From CAYORM01 sp964406375 (GTDB lineage: Bacteria > Pseudomonadota > Alphaproteobacteria > DSM-16000 > Inquilinaceae): a DNA stretch of 64,000 nucleotides. The position numbers were made by a program, and so were the translations under genes. Each line of letters opens with the position of its first letter. Within the stretch, counting starts at the first letter, position 1. The DNA lies in assembly GCA_964406375.1 (NCBI GenBank), contig CAYORM010000006.1, positions 18,370 to 82,369 on the forward strand, given 5' to 3'. Shown here piece by piece: positions 41,110 to 49,373 of the stretch. A model generated the notes under the pieces. That model saw only the letters and a list, made by a program, of their open reading frames with translations, was not told where the DNA came from and made no database searches.

Positions 41110-43070
41110 GCGGCGTCGCCGTCTCGCCGGGCGAGGCGCCGCCGGAGGCCCGGCCGGTCGAGGGCCGGCCCTCCGCCTGGGCGCGGCTGCGGCGCAACCG
41201 GCTCGCCTGGGGCGGGCTCTGGATCATCGTCGCGGTACTGGCGACCGCGCTCGCGGCGCCGATCCTGCCGCTGCCCGACCCGGACGTGACGGTGCCGTCG
41301 GACCGGCTGATGCCGCCCTTCTCGGCCGGCCACTTCCTCGGCACCGACCATCTCGGCCGCGACATGCTCGCACGCATCATCTGGGGAACGCGCGTCAGCC
41401 TCGCCGTCGGTCTCGCGGCAACGGCGGTCGCGGCTCTGGTTGGCTCGACGATCGGGCTCGTCGCCGGCTATCGCGGCGGCCGCACCGACAGCCTGCTGAT
41501 GCGCGGCATCGACATGCTGATGGCCTTCCCCTACCTGCTGCTCGCCCTGGCGATCGTGGCGGCCCTCGGGCCGGGCCTGCTCAACGCCCTCTTCGCGATC
41601 TCGATCGTCAACATCCCGTTCTTCGCCCGGGCGGTGCGCGGCGCGGTGCTGGCGACGGCGCGCGCCGATTACGTCGACGCCGCACGCATGGCCGGGAAGA
41701 GCGATGGTGCGATCCTTCTGGGCGAGATCCTGCCCAATGTCGCGCCGGTCATCGTCGTCACCGTCTCGACGACGATCGGCTGGATGATCCTCGAGACCGC
41801 CGGCCTCTCCTTCCTCGGCCTCGGTGCCCAGCCGCCCCAGGCCGATCTCGGCTCGATGCTCGGTGACGGGCGGCGGATCCTCGTCAATGCCCCGCATGTC
41901 GCCACCATCCCGGGCCTCGTCATCCTGGTGATCGTCGTCGCGGTGAACCTGCTGGGCGACGGTCTGCGCGACGTGCTCGACCCGCGGCTCAAGTCCGGGG
42001 CGATGCTGCGCCCGGCGGCACGCACCGCGACCGATCGCGACGCCGCGGCGAAGGCCGCCGCCACGGCGGAGGCGACACCGGTGACGGACGAGGCACCGCC
42101 GCCGCTTCTCACGGTGACGGGCCTCGACACGCGCTTTGAGATCGGCCGCAGCACCCACCGCGCGGTGCGCGACGTCGCGCTCCATGTCGGCCCCGGCGAG
42201 TGCCTGGGCATCGTCGGCGAGAGCGGCTCGGGCAAATCCGTCACCGCCATGTCGATCGCCGGGCTCGTGCCGACGCCGCCCGGCCGAATCGCCGCCGGCT
42301 CGATCCGCTTCGCCGGCGAGGAGCTGACGGCCGTGTCGCTCCACCGGCTGCAGGATCTGCGCGGCAATCGCATCGCCTATGTGTTCCAGGACCCGCTCAC
42401 CACGCTGAACCCGCTGATCCCGGTCGGCGAACAGATCGCCGAGGCGATCCGCCGGCACCGCGACGTCAGCCGGGCGGAGGCGGCGCGCGCGGCCATCGCG
42501 GCGATGGAGAGCGTGCGCATCCCCGACCCCGCCCGCCGCGCCACCGCCTATCCGCACGCGCTGTCGGGCGGCATGCGCCGGCGCAGCGGCATCGCCATGG
42601 CGCTCGCCAATGATCCCGATCTCGTGATCGCCGACGAGCCGACGACGGCGCTCGACGTGACCACCCAGGCGGAGATCCTGCGCCTCCTCAACCGGCTGCG
42701 ACGCGAGCGCGGCATGGCGCTCATCTTCATCACCCATGATCTCGGCGTCGTCGCCGAGCTCTGCGACCGGGTGGTGGTGATGTATGCCGGCGAGATCGCC
42801 GAGACCGGTCCCGTCGCCGAGATCCTGGCGCGGCCGCGCCACCCCTATACCAGCCGGCTGCTCGCCTGCGTTCCGCGGTTGGGCTCGGCGGGCCGGAGCG
42901 TTGAGCCGATCCCGGGCCTGCCGCCGGCGGCCGACCGGCTGCCGCGCGGCTGCGCCTTCGCGCCGCGCTGCCATCTGGCGATCGAGGCCTGCCGCGGCGG
43001 CCCGATCCCCCTCGAGCCGGTGGCGCCCGGCCATGCGGCGCGCTGCATCCGTTGGGCCGAGCTGGCATGA
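41106..43070 (+). CDS. dppCD: Fused dipeptide-type ABC permease and ATPase (DppC-DppD)
   Basis: A 654-residue fusion starting at a GTG coupled to dppB. Residues 1-295 are a complete DppC permease: HFLGTDHLGRDMLARIIWGTR, the coupling segment YVDAARMAGKSDGAILLGEILPN, and DPRLKSG at the end. An Ala/Thr-rich linker of about 30 residues follows. Residues about 330-654 are a DppD ATPase with Walker A GESGSGKS (about 370), Q-loop YVFQDPLTTLNP, Walker B LVIADEPTTALD, switch FITHD, and the C-terminal Cys cluster CAFAPRC-type. The signature reads LSGGMRRRSGIAMAL where LSGGMRQR is usual. No frameshift is seen: the frame is continuous through the linker. Confidence 0.94.
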   Translation: MSGVAVSPGEAPPEARPVEGRPSAWARLRRNRLAWGGLWIIVAVLATALAAPILPLPDPDVTVPSDRLMPPFSAGHFLGTDHLGRDMLARIIWGTRVSLAVGLAATAVAALVGSTIGLVAGYRGGRTDSLLMRGIDMLMAFPYLLLALAIVAALGPGLLNALFAISIVNIPFFARAVRGAVLATARADYVDAARMAGKSDGAILLGEILPNVAPVIVVTVSTTIGWMILETAGLSFLGLGAQPPQADLGSMLGDGRRILVNAPHVATIPGLVILVIVVAVNLLGDGLRDVLDPRLKSGAMLRPAARTATDRDAAAKAAATAEATPVTDEAPPPLLTVTGLDTRFEIGRSTHRAVRDVALHVGPGECLGIVGESGSGKSVTAMSIAGLVPTPPGRIAAGSIRFAGEELTAVSLHRLQDLRGNRIAYVFQDPLTTLNPLIPVGEQIAEAIRRHRDVSRAEAARAAIAAMESVRIPDPARRATAYPHALSGGMRRRSGIAMALANDPDLVIADEPTTALDVTTQAEILRLLNRLRRERGMALIFITHDLGVVAELCDRVVVMYAGEIAETGPVAEILARPRHPYTSRLLACVPRLGSAGRSVEPIPGLPPAADRLPRGCAFAPRCHLAIEACRGGPIPLEPVAPGHAARCIRWAELA

Positions 43071-44080
43071 CGGACGCCCCCCCGCTCCTGTCGGCCGAGG
43101 GCGTCGTGCGGCGCTTCACCCTCGGCGGCGGGCTTTTCGGCCGGCGCGGCACGATTCAGGCGGTGCGCGGTGTCGATCTCGCCCTCGCGCGGGGCGAGAC
43201 GCTCGGCATCGTCGGCGAGTCGGGCTGCGGGAAATCGACGCTGGCCCGCATGCTCGCCGGGCTCGACCATCCGACCGAAGGCACGATCCGGCTCGACGGC
43301 ACGCCGCTCGACGCGCTGCTGCGGCGCGACCGACGGGCCCTGCGCCGCCGTATCCAGTTCGTCTTCCAGGATCCGCTCGCCTCGCTCAACCCGCGCAAGA
43401 CGGTCCGGCAGATCCTCGAGGCTCCGCTGCGGCACCTGCTGCGGATGCCCCGCGCCCAAAGGCGCGAGCGTGTCGCCGAGCTGATGGAGCTGGTCAGCCT
43501 TCGTCCCGAATTCGCCGACCGCTACCCGCATGAATTCTCCGGCGGGCAGAGCCAGCGGATCGGCATCGCTCGGGCGCTGGCCGTCGACCCCGACATCATC
43601 GTGCTGGACGAGCCGGTCTCCGCCCTCGACGTCTCGATCCAGGCCCAGGTCATCCGCCTGCTCGACGAGCTCAAGCAGCGGCTCGATCTGACCTATGTCT
43701 TCATCAGTCACGACCTCGCGGTGGTCGAGACGCTCGCCGACCGCGTCGCCGTCATGTATCTCGGCCGGGTGGTCGAGGAGGCGCCGCGCGCCACGCTCTA
43801 TGCGGCGCCGCGTCATCCTTACACCCGCGTGCTGCTCTCCTCCGTCCCGGTGCCGGAGGCCGCCGATCATCGTGCGATCCGGCTGACCGGTGATCCGCCG
43901 AGCCCGGCGGCGCCACCGCCCGGCTGCGCCTTCGCCGCACGCTGCTACCGCGCCGAAGCCTGCTGCCACACCGACGACCCGCCGCTGCGGCCGGTGACCG
44001 ATGCCGCCGGAACCCGCCACGCCGCCTGCCATTTCGCCGAAGACAGCGCCCCCCGCGCAGGCGACCTCGTCGCCGCCTGA
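43067..44080 (+). CDS. dppF: Dipeptide-type ABC transporter ATP-binding protein (DppF/OppF-like)
   Basis: A 337-residue ATPase coupled to the fusion gene by ATGA; that ATG (43067) is the preferred start. It has Walker A GESGCGKST, Q-loop FVFQDPLASLNPRKTV, signature FSGGQSQRIGIARAL, Walker B IIVLDEPVSALD and switch FISHDLAVV. The C-terminal oligo_HPY region carries four Cys (CAFAARC...ACC), typical of an iron-sulfur or structural cluster in this family. It pairs with the ATPase half of the DppC-DppD fusion. Confidence 0.95.
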   Translation: MTDAPPLLSAEGVVRRFTLGGGLFGRRGTIQAVRGVDLALARGETLGIVGESGCGKSTLARMLAGLDHPTEGTIRLDGTPLDALLRRDRRALRRRIQFVFQDPLASLNPRKTVRQILEAPLRHLLRMPRAQRRERVAELMELVSLRPEFADRYPHEFSGGQSQRIGIARALAVDPDIIVLDEPVSALDVSIQAQVIRLLDELKQRLDLTYVFISHDLAVVETLADRVAVMYLGRVVEEAPRATLYAAPRHPYTRVLLSSVPVPEAADHRAIRLTGDPPSPAAPPPGCAFAARCYRAEACCHTDDPPLRPVTDAAGTRHAACHFAEDSAPRAGDLVAA

Positions 44081-44100
44081 CCCCAGCCGCGAGACCTCCC

Positions 44101-45150
44101 ATGGGTCCCCTCGACATCGACCGCGACTATCTGCTCGACCTCCTGCGCCGCCTCATCGCAGTGCCGAGCCCGAGCGGCATGACCGACGCCGCGATCGAGC
44201 TGGTCGAGGCCGAGCTGGCCGAGATCGGCGTTTCCGGGACGCGAACCCGCCGCGGCGCCCTGCGGGCGCGCCTGGGTGGCGGCGCGGCACGCCGGGCGGT
44301 GGCGACCCATGTCGACACGCTCGGCGCCATGGTGCGGGCGATCAAGCCCTGCGGCCGGCTAGCGCTGCGTCCGATCGGGCACTGGTCGAGCCGGGCTGCC
44401 GAATACTCCCGCGCGACCGTCATCGGCGACACGGTGCGGCTGCGGGGCACGATCCTGCCGCTCAAGGCATCGGGCCACACCTTCAACGAGGAGGTCGACC
44501 ACCAGCCGGTCAGCTGGGATCAGATCGAGCTGCGCCTCGACACCGAGGCGACGGACGAGGCGGCGATGCGCGCGCTTGGCGTGGATGTCGGCGATTTCGT
44601 CGCGATCGATCCCGGCTTGGAGGTGATGCCGTCCGGGCACATCGTCAGCCGGCATCTCGACGACAAGGCCGGGGTCGCGGCGCTGATCGCCGCGGTACGC
44701 GCGATCAGCACTGCGGGCGCCACCCCGGAGCCGGGCGTCGATCTGGTCTTCACCGTCACCGAGGAGATCGGCCATGGCGGATCGGGCGTCATCGGGCCGG
44801 AGATCGAGGAGATGGTGGCGATCGACAATGGCACGGTCGCGCCCGGCCAGCGCTCGGCCGAGACCGGCGTGACCATCGCCATGGCCGACACACAGGGGCC
44901 TTTCGACTACCGGCTGACCCGCCGCCTCGCCGGGCTGTGCCGCGACCACGGCATCCCCCATCAGCGCGACGTCTTTCGCTTCTACCGCTCGGACCTCGCC
45001 GCCGCCGTCGAGGCCGGGGCCGATGTCCGGACGGCGCTGGTCTGTTTCGGGGTCGATGCCTCGCACGGCTATGAGCGCACCCATATCGGCGCGCTCGAGG
45101 CGGTGGCCCGGCTGATGACGCTCTATATCCGCGGCGCCGAGGCCGGCTGA
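44101..45150 (+). CDS. M42-family metallopeptidase of the NAGGN-system type
   Basis: A 349-residue protein that resembles closely the M42 peptidase associated with the osmoprotectant N-acetylglutaminylglutamine amide system. Features are IAVPSPSGMTDAAIELV, the first metal His in VATHVDTLGAMV, GRLALRPIGHWSSRAAE, GTILPLKASGHTFNEEVD, the metal Asp in VSRHLDDKAGVAAL, the catalytic Glu pair in VFTVTEEIGHGGSG, VAIDNGTVAPGQ, and CFGVDASHGYERTHIGAL with the last metal His. The NAGGN synthesis genes are not here; instead it follows a peptide transporter by 20 bases. A role in cutting imported peptides is likely. Its 3' end overlaps the merR gene by 28 bases. Confidence 0.9.
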   Translation: MGPLDIDRDYLLDLLRRLIAVPSPSGMTDAAIELVEAELAEIGVSGTRTRRGALRARLGGGAARRAVATHVDTLGAMVRAIKPCGRLALRPIGHWSSRAAEYSRATVIGDTVRLRGTILPLKASGHTFNEEVDHQPVSWDQIELRLDTEATDEAAMRALGVDVGDFVAIDPGLEVMPSGHIVSRHLDDKAGVAALIAAVRAISTAGATPEPGVDLVFTVTEEIGHGGSGVIGPEIEEMVAIDNGTVAPGQRSAETGVTIAMADTQGPFDYRLTRRLAGLCRDHGIPHQRDVFRFYRSDLAAAVEAGADVRTALVCFGVDASHGYERTHIGALEAVARLMTLYIRGAEAG

Positions 45151-45608
45151 CGGCCGCGGCCGGCCCGCCGCCCGGGCGGCGGCCGCGAGGCCGGCGTGAC
45201 CGGCGGCGCCGGCGGGTGGGCGGGCGCTGCGAGATCCTCGATGATCGGGCAATCCGGCCGGTCGTCGCCATGGCAGTGGGCGGCGAGATGGGCGAGCGTG
45301 TCGACCATGCCTTCGAGCTCGGCGATCCGCCGCCGCAGCGCCGCGATCTGTTCCAGCGCCATCGCCTTGACGTCGGCACTGGCGCGGCTGCGGTCGCGCC
45401 ACAGTGCGAGCAACGCCTGCATCTGCTCGACGGAGAAGCCGAGATCGCGGGCCCGCCGGATGAAGCGCAGCGTGTGCAGCTCCGTCTCGCCATAGAGACG
45501 GTAGTTCCCGTCGCTGCGCCCCGCGGGCGCGATCAGCCCGACCGATTCGTAATAGCGGATCATCTTGGCCGAGATGCCGGTGGCCGCCGCCGCCTCGCCG
45601 ATCGTCAT
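45123..45608 (-). CDS. MerR-family regulator, CueR/HmrR type
   Basis: A 161-residue regulator. The N-terminal winged helix is MTIGEAAAATGISAKMIRYYESVGL followed by GNYRLYGETELHTLRFI, read here as two elements. A dimerisation coiled coil covers about 75-110. The metal loop CHGDDRPDCPI keeps two Cys seven residues apart, as in copper sensor CueR. A Pro/Ala/Arg-rich tail of about 35 residues follows, longer than usual, and overlaps the convergent peptidase gene. It is coupled by ATGA to a lipoprotein hydrolase gene rather than to a copper ATPase, so its target is unclear. AGAGGAGCAG precedes the ATG. Confidence 0.9.
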   Translation of the reverse strand: MTIGEAAAATGISAKMIRYYESVGLIAPAGRSDGNYRLYGETELHTLRFIRRARDLGFSVEQMQALLALWRDRSRASADVKAMALEQIAALRRRIAELEGMVDTLAHLAAHCHGDDRPDCPIIEDLAAPAHPPAPPVTPASRPPPGRRAGRGRQPASAPRI

Positions 45609-46660
45609 GTGGTCTGCTCCTCTCGCGCCGCCCGCCGTCGCGCCGCACCGCGCCGGTCGGCCCCGGAAGGCAGGGCCGCACCGGGGGCGAGGATGAAGGT
45701 CGCGATGTCACGCTGCGGCGTGCGGCGGCCGAGATCGCGCAGCAGCAGGTGCCAGCCGCGGCTGTAGGAGGCGACGACGATCCCTTCGCGCGCCGCGGCC
45801 GGATGGTCGGTCATGGCTGCCGGCAGCGCCGCCAGAACCGCCTCCACCGAAGCCGGCGACAACACCTCCTCATGCTCGCCGAACAGGACCAGCGTCCGCA
45901 GCGCGAGGCGCGGGATCCGGTCATGGGCGACGGTCATCAGATCGACCAGCCCCGCGATGGTGTCGCCGCGCGTCTCGGCGATGTAGAGCGGGTCACGGCC
46001 CAGCGCGACCAGCATCGGGATGTTGTCGCTGGCCTGGATGTCGAGCCCCTCGCCCGTGAAGGTCATTGCCGGGAAGAAGGTGGAGACGAGCCACAGCGCC
46101 GCCTCCTCGGCCGGTCCCATCGCCTGCCGTCCCCAGGCGGCGGGCGCGACGAGGATCAGCCCGTCGGGCAGCGGCGCCCCCGGCTCGGTCGCCGCCACCA
46201 CCGCGACGGCGCCGCCCATGCTCTCGCCGAGCAGGAAGACCGGCACGCCGGGATGGCGGGCGCGGACCAGAGCAAGTGCCGCATGCGCATCGGCAACCAG
46301 CGTCTCGGTGCCCGGCCAGATGCCGCGCCGCGCCGTCGCCCCGAAGCCGCGCTGGTCATAGGCGATCGTCGCGATCCCCAGCGCCGACCAAAAGGCGGCG
46401 GCATCGGCGAAACCGACGGCCCTGTCATTGGCACCGTGCAGCGCCAGCACCACCGCCCGCGGCCGCTCGAATCGCGGCGCGGCAGGCCAGACATGGACCG
46501 GCAGGCGATAGCCGTCGGCGGTCAGGATCGCCGCGTCGTCCATCGCGGGATCGCGGATCGCCGGTCCCATCGGCTGGAGCGCGGCGCCGCAGCCCGCAAC
46601 GGCGCCGCCCGCGAGCCCGCCGCCGAGAAGCGCCAGCAGCCGACGCCGCGCCAGGAGCAT
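45605..46660 (-). CDS. Alpha/beta hydrolase, putative lipoprotein (lysophospholipase-like)
   Basis: A 351-residue protein with a basic N-terminus (LLARRRLLALLGGGLAGGAVAGCG) whose AVAGC lipobox suggests lipidation at Cys24. The hydrolase core has LALHGANDRAVGF (oxyanion loop), IAYDQRGFGAT, nucleophile elbow GESMGG with Ser at about 146, an Asp region near LVLFGEHEEVLSP, and a late His in SRGWHLLLRD. The family acts on monoacylglycerols or lysophospholipids. The gene is 8 bases after the ABC ATPase gene and overlaps merR by 4, so the three form one operon. Confidence 0.88.
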   Translation of the reverse strand: MLLARRRLLALLGGGLAGGAVAGCGAALQPMGPAIRDPAMDDAAILTADGYRLPVHVWPAAPRFERPRAVVLALHGANDRAVGFADAAAFWSALGIATIAYDQRGFGATARRGIWPGTETLVADAHAALALVRARHPGVPVFLLGESMGGAVAVVAATEPGAPLPDGLILVAPAAWGRQAMGPAEEAALWLVSTFFPAMTFTGEGLDIQASDNIPMLVALGRDPLYIAETRGDTIAGLVDLMTVAHDRIPRLALRTLVLFGEHEEVLSPASVEAVLAALPAAMTDHPAAAREGIVVASYSRGWHLLLRDLGRRTPQRDIATFILAPGAALPSGADRRGAARRRAAREEQTT

Positions 46661-46668
46661 CCGGTGCC

Positions 46669-47652
46669 TCAGGCGGCTCGCGCCGCGCGCGAACCCGTGA
46701 GCTGCAGGAACACGTCCTCGAGATCGGTCTCGACGGTGGTGACGTCGGCGACGCCGATGCCGGCCGCCTCGAGCGCGCCGAGCACGTCACCGATGCGCGT
46801 CTCGCTCGGCCGGTAGCGCAGCTCGAGACGGAGCGGCGTCACGAGCTCCATCCCGCGCCGGCTGAGCGCCGGCGGCAGCGCCGCCACCGGCGCCGCCGGC
46901 GTGATGATCAGCGTCTTGGCGTCGACCGAACGCAGCAGGTTTTCGGTCGTGTCGAGGGCGGCGATGCGACCCTTGTCGATGATCGCGATCCGGTCGCAGA
47001 GCTCCTGCGCCTCCTCGAGGTAATGCGTGGTCAGCATCACCGTCGTGCCGGAGCGATTGAGCTGCCGGACATGCTGCCACAGGCTCTGCCGCAGCTCGAT
47101 GTCGACACCGGCCGTCGGCTCGTCGAGCACCAGCACCGGCGGGGAGTGGACCATCGCCTTGGCCACCATCAGCCGCCGCTTCATGCCGCCGGACAGGGTG
47201 CGGGCATAGGCGTCGGCCTTGTCGCTCAGCCCGACCGCGGCGAGCAGCTCATCGGTGATGCGCGCGCTGCGCGGCACGCCGTAGAGGCCCGCCTGCAGGT
47301 CGAGAAGCTCCCGCGGCGTGAAGAAGGGGTCCATGTTGAGTTCCTGCGGCACGACACCGATCGAGCGCCGCGCCTGCCGCGCGTTCCGCTCGATCTCATG
47401 GCCCCAGATCCACGCCTCGCCGCCGGATTTCACGACGAGGCCGGCCAGGATGTTGATCAGCGTCGACTTGCCGGCACCGTTCGGGCCGAGCAGCCCGAAG
47501 ATCGAGCCGACCGGGATGTCGAGGTCGATCGGGTGGAGCGCCACCTTCTCCGGCTGCCGGGCGGAGGCGGCATAGGTCTTCGTCAGGCCGCGCAGGCGGA
47601 CGGCGCTCTCGGGAGCGGAGGTTTCGGCGGAGGGATGCGGGTCGGCGGCCAT
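46669..47652 (-). CDS. ABC-2-type transporter ATP-binding protein without adjacent permease
   Basis: A 327-residue ATPase of the drug/Nod/copper export (CcmA/NodI) type. Walker A is GPNGAGKST, Q-loop VVPQELNMDPFFTPREL, signature LSGGMKRRLMVAKAM, Walker B VLVLDEPTAGVD, and switch TTHYLEEAQEL. A C-terminal domain of about 90 residues ends VETDLEDVFLQLTG, typical of the group. The partner ABC-2 permease is not beside it. ATG 47652 is preferred; GTG 47661 is possible. It opens the operon with the hydrolase and the CueR-type regulator. Confidence 0.92.
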   Translation of the reverse strand: MAADPHPSAETSAPESAVRLRGLTKTYAASARQPEKVALHPIDLDIPVGSIFGLLGPNGAGKSTLINILAGLVVKSGGEAWIWGHEIERNARQARRSIGVVPQELNMDPFFTPRELLDLQAGLYGVPRSARITDELLAAVGLSDKADAYARTLSGGMKRRLMVAKAMVHSPPVLVLDEPTAGVDIELRQSLWQHVRQLNRSGTTVMLTTHYLEEAQELCDRIAIIDKGRIAALDTTENLLRSVDAKTLIITPAAPVAALPPALSRRGMELVTPLRLELRYRPSETRIGDVLGALEAAGIGVADVTTVETDLEDVFLQLTGSRAARAA

Positions 47653-47817
47653 GGAATGCACCGGAAGGATCGCGCGGCAAACGCGCCGGAACGGGGTGTC
47701 GAAGCGACAACGGGACCTGGCTCTGCGCCAGGGGTCTAATGGCCAGGGTTGAACGGATCGGCGGCATGGGTATCATCCGGGCGCCGACAACGCCAGACCA
47801 GGACCCGGTCACCAGCC

Positions 47818-48036
47818 ATGCCGCCCGACGCCACGAAGCCTGCCACCGGCCAGACCATCCCCGGTGGTGCACAGGACGTGGTCACGGTCACGCCCGATGT
47901 CGAGACCGTCTCCTGCGATGGCGGGGGCGGTGCGCTCGGCCACCCCTTGACCTACTACACCTTCGGCGGCAGCGACGTGGTGATGTGCGGCTATTGCGGC
48001 CGCCGCTTCGTCAAGGCGGAGGGTGGACGGCACTGA
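47818..48036 (+). CDS. Zinc-finger (CHCC) domain protein
   Basis: A 72-residue protein matching the zf-CHCC pattern also found in mitochondrial NDUFS6. The ligands are Cys in VSCDGGGG, His in LGHPLTYY, and the pair CGYC before GRRF. This is a one-zinc fold with a C-H-C-C set. Bacterial members are small and of unknown role, sometimes tied to respiratory or redox proteins. The ATG at 47818 has AGGACC upstream; longer forms are open but lack signals. It precedes the DAD-type cupin gene by 42 bases on the same strand. Confidence 0.85.
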   Translation: MPPDATKPATGQTIPGGAQDVVTVTPDVETVSCDGGGGALGHPLTYYTFGGSDVVMCGYCGRRFVKAEGGRH

Positions 48037-48078
48037 CCCGCGCGCGGGGCGGGCCCCGAGGGCGGACCGGAGGGAACC

Positions 48079-48576
48079 ATGTACCAGTCCTGGCGCGGAT
48101 CGGCGCATGCCGCGTCGCCGGCCGAGATCGTCGAGACGGCGGTTCCCGAGGATGAGCGCGTCTGGGTGCCCCAGGCCGAAGGCGTCTGGTTCCGGCCGCT
48201 GCTGCTGAACACGCGTCAGGGGCAGTGGTGCAATCTCCTGCGCGTCCGCCGTGCCGGCGTGCTGAGCCGGCACGTCCATCCGAGCCCCGTCCATGGTTTC
48301 GTCGTCAAGGGCGCCTGGCACTATCGTGAGCACGATTGGGTGGCGCGCGAGGGAACCTATGTCTTCGAGCCGCCGGGCGAGATCCATACCCTCGTCGTTC
48401 CGGACGACGTGCCGGAGATGATCACCTTCTTCAACATCTCGGGCTGCATGGTCTATCTCGACCAGGACAATCGCCAGACCGGCTACGAGGACGTCTTCAC
48501 CAAGATTGACATGTGCCGCCGGCATTACGAGGCGGTCGGTCTCGGCGGCGCGTTCGTCGAGCGCTTCATTCGCTGA
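48079..48576 (+). CDS. DAD-type cupin dioxygenase-like protein
   Basis: A 165-residue single-cupin protein close to those annotated as the 2,4'-dihydroxyacetophenone dioxygenase family. It has WFRPLLLNTRQGQWCNLLRVR, the metal motif SRHVHPSPVHGFVVKGAWHY with three His, EGTYVFEPPGEIHTLVVP with Glu and His for the second half of the metal site, and the ending CRRHYEAVGLGGAFVERFIR in pieces. It is likely a metal-dependent oxygenase or isomerase. It is followed 4 bases later by an SDR gene, so the two should act on one substrate. GGAGGGAACC precedes the ATG. Confidence 0.87.
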   Translation: MYQSWRGSAHAASPAEIVETAVPEDERVWVPQAEGVWFRPLLLNTRQGQWCNLLRVRRAGVLSRHVHPSPVHGFVVKGAWHYREHDWVAREGTYVFEPPGEIHTLVVPDDVPEMITFFNISGCMVYLDQDNRQTGYEDVFTKIDMCRRHYEAVGLGGAFVERFIR

Positions 48577-48580
48577 GCAC

Positions 48581-49357
48581 ATGGGTGCCCCAGCGCAGCC
48601 GGCGGTGACGGCGGCGATAACGACCTTCGCACCGGACCTGTTCCAGGGCCGCCATGCGGTGGTGACGGGCGGGACGAGCGGCATCGGGCGCGGCATCGCC
48701 CTGGCCTTCGCGGCGCTGGGCGCCGATGTCACGGCCTGCGCCGCCGATCCGGCCGAGATCGCCGCGGCCGCCGCCGATCCGGCGATGGGCAGCATCCGCT
48801 GTGCGGTGCTGGACGTGACCGACGAGGCAGCGGTCAGCGGCTGGTTCGGCGCGATGGACGGCCTCGACATGCTGGTCTGTGCCGCCGGGATCATCCGCCG
48901 TGGGGACGAGCATGATCCGGCCGTCTTCGCCCGGGTGCTCGACGTCAACCTGACGGGCACGATGCGCTGCGCCGCCGCCGCCCGGCCCGCCCTCGCCGCG
49001 CGCCGCGGGGCGGTGCTGGCACTCGCCTCCGTCCTCACCTTCCGCGGTGGCGGCCTCGTGCCTGGCTATGCCGCGAGCAAGGGCGGCATCGGCCAGCTCG
49101 TCAAATCGCTGGCGATCGCCTGGGCGCCCGAGGGCATCCGCGTCAACGCGATCGCACCGGGCTGGATCGCCACCCCGCTGACCGCCGCGCTGCGCGCGGA
49201 TCCGGCGCGCGAGCGTCCGATCCTCGACCGGACGCCGCTCGGACGCTGGGGCACGCCGGGCGATCTGGCCGGGGCGGCGGTGTTCCTGTGCTCGCCGGCC
49301 GCGGCCTTCATTACCGGCACGATGCTGGCGGTCGACGGCGGTTATCTGGCGACCTGA
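48581..49357 (+). CDS. Short-chain dehydrogenase/reductase (SDR)
   Basis: A 258-residue SDR starting 4 bases after the cupin stop. The nucleotide motif is VTGGTSGIGRGIA at about 28-40. The NNAG position reads CAAG. The catalytic Ser lies in LALASVLTFRGG and the YxxxK motif in YAASKGGIGQ. The C-terminus has NAIAPGWIATPLT and the usual ITGTMLAVDGGYLA. The substrate is unknown. It converges on dgcA with 16 bases between. Confidence 0.9.
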   Translation: MGAPAQPAVTAAITTFAPDLFQGRHAVVTGGTSGIGRGIALAFAALGADVTACAADPAEIAAAAADPAMGSIRCAVLDVTDEAAVSGWFGAMDGLDMLVCAAGIIRRGDEHDPAVFARVLDVNLTGTMRCAAAARPALAARRGAVLALASVLTFRGGGLVPGYAASKGGIGQLVKSLAIAWAPEGIRVNAIAPGWIATPLTAALRADPARERPILDRTPLGRWGTPGDLAGAAVFLCSPAAAFITGTMLAVDGGYLAT

Positions 49358-49373
49358 CGGGCGTCCGACCGCC

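Noticed and set aside
41043..43034. Long minus-strand open frame across the DppC-DppD fusion
   Set aside because: It is the mirror of a strongly coding frame with intact Walker motifs, and shows only low-complexity Arg/Gly/Asp sequence.
44101..45150. A complete NAGGN osmoprotectant cluster
   Set aside because: Only the peptidase is found; no asparagine-synthase-type amidotransferase or acetyltransferase/ligase gene adjoins it.
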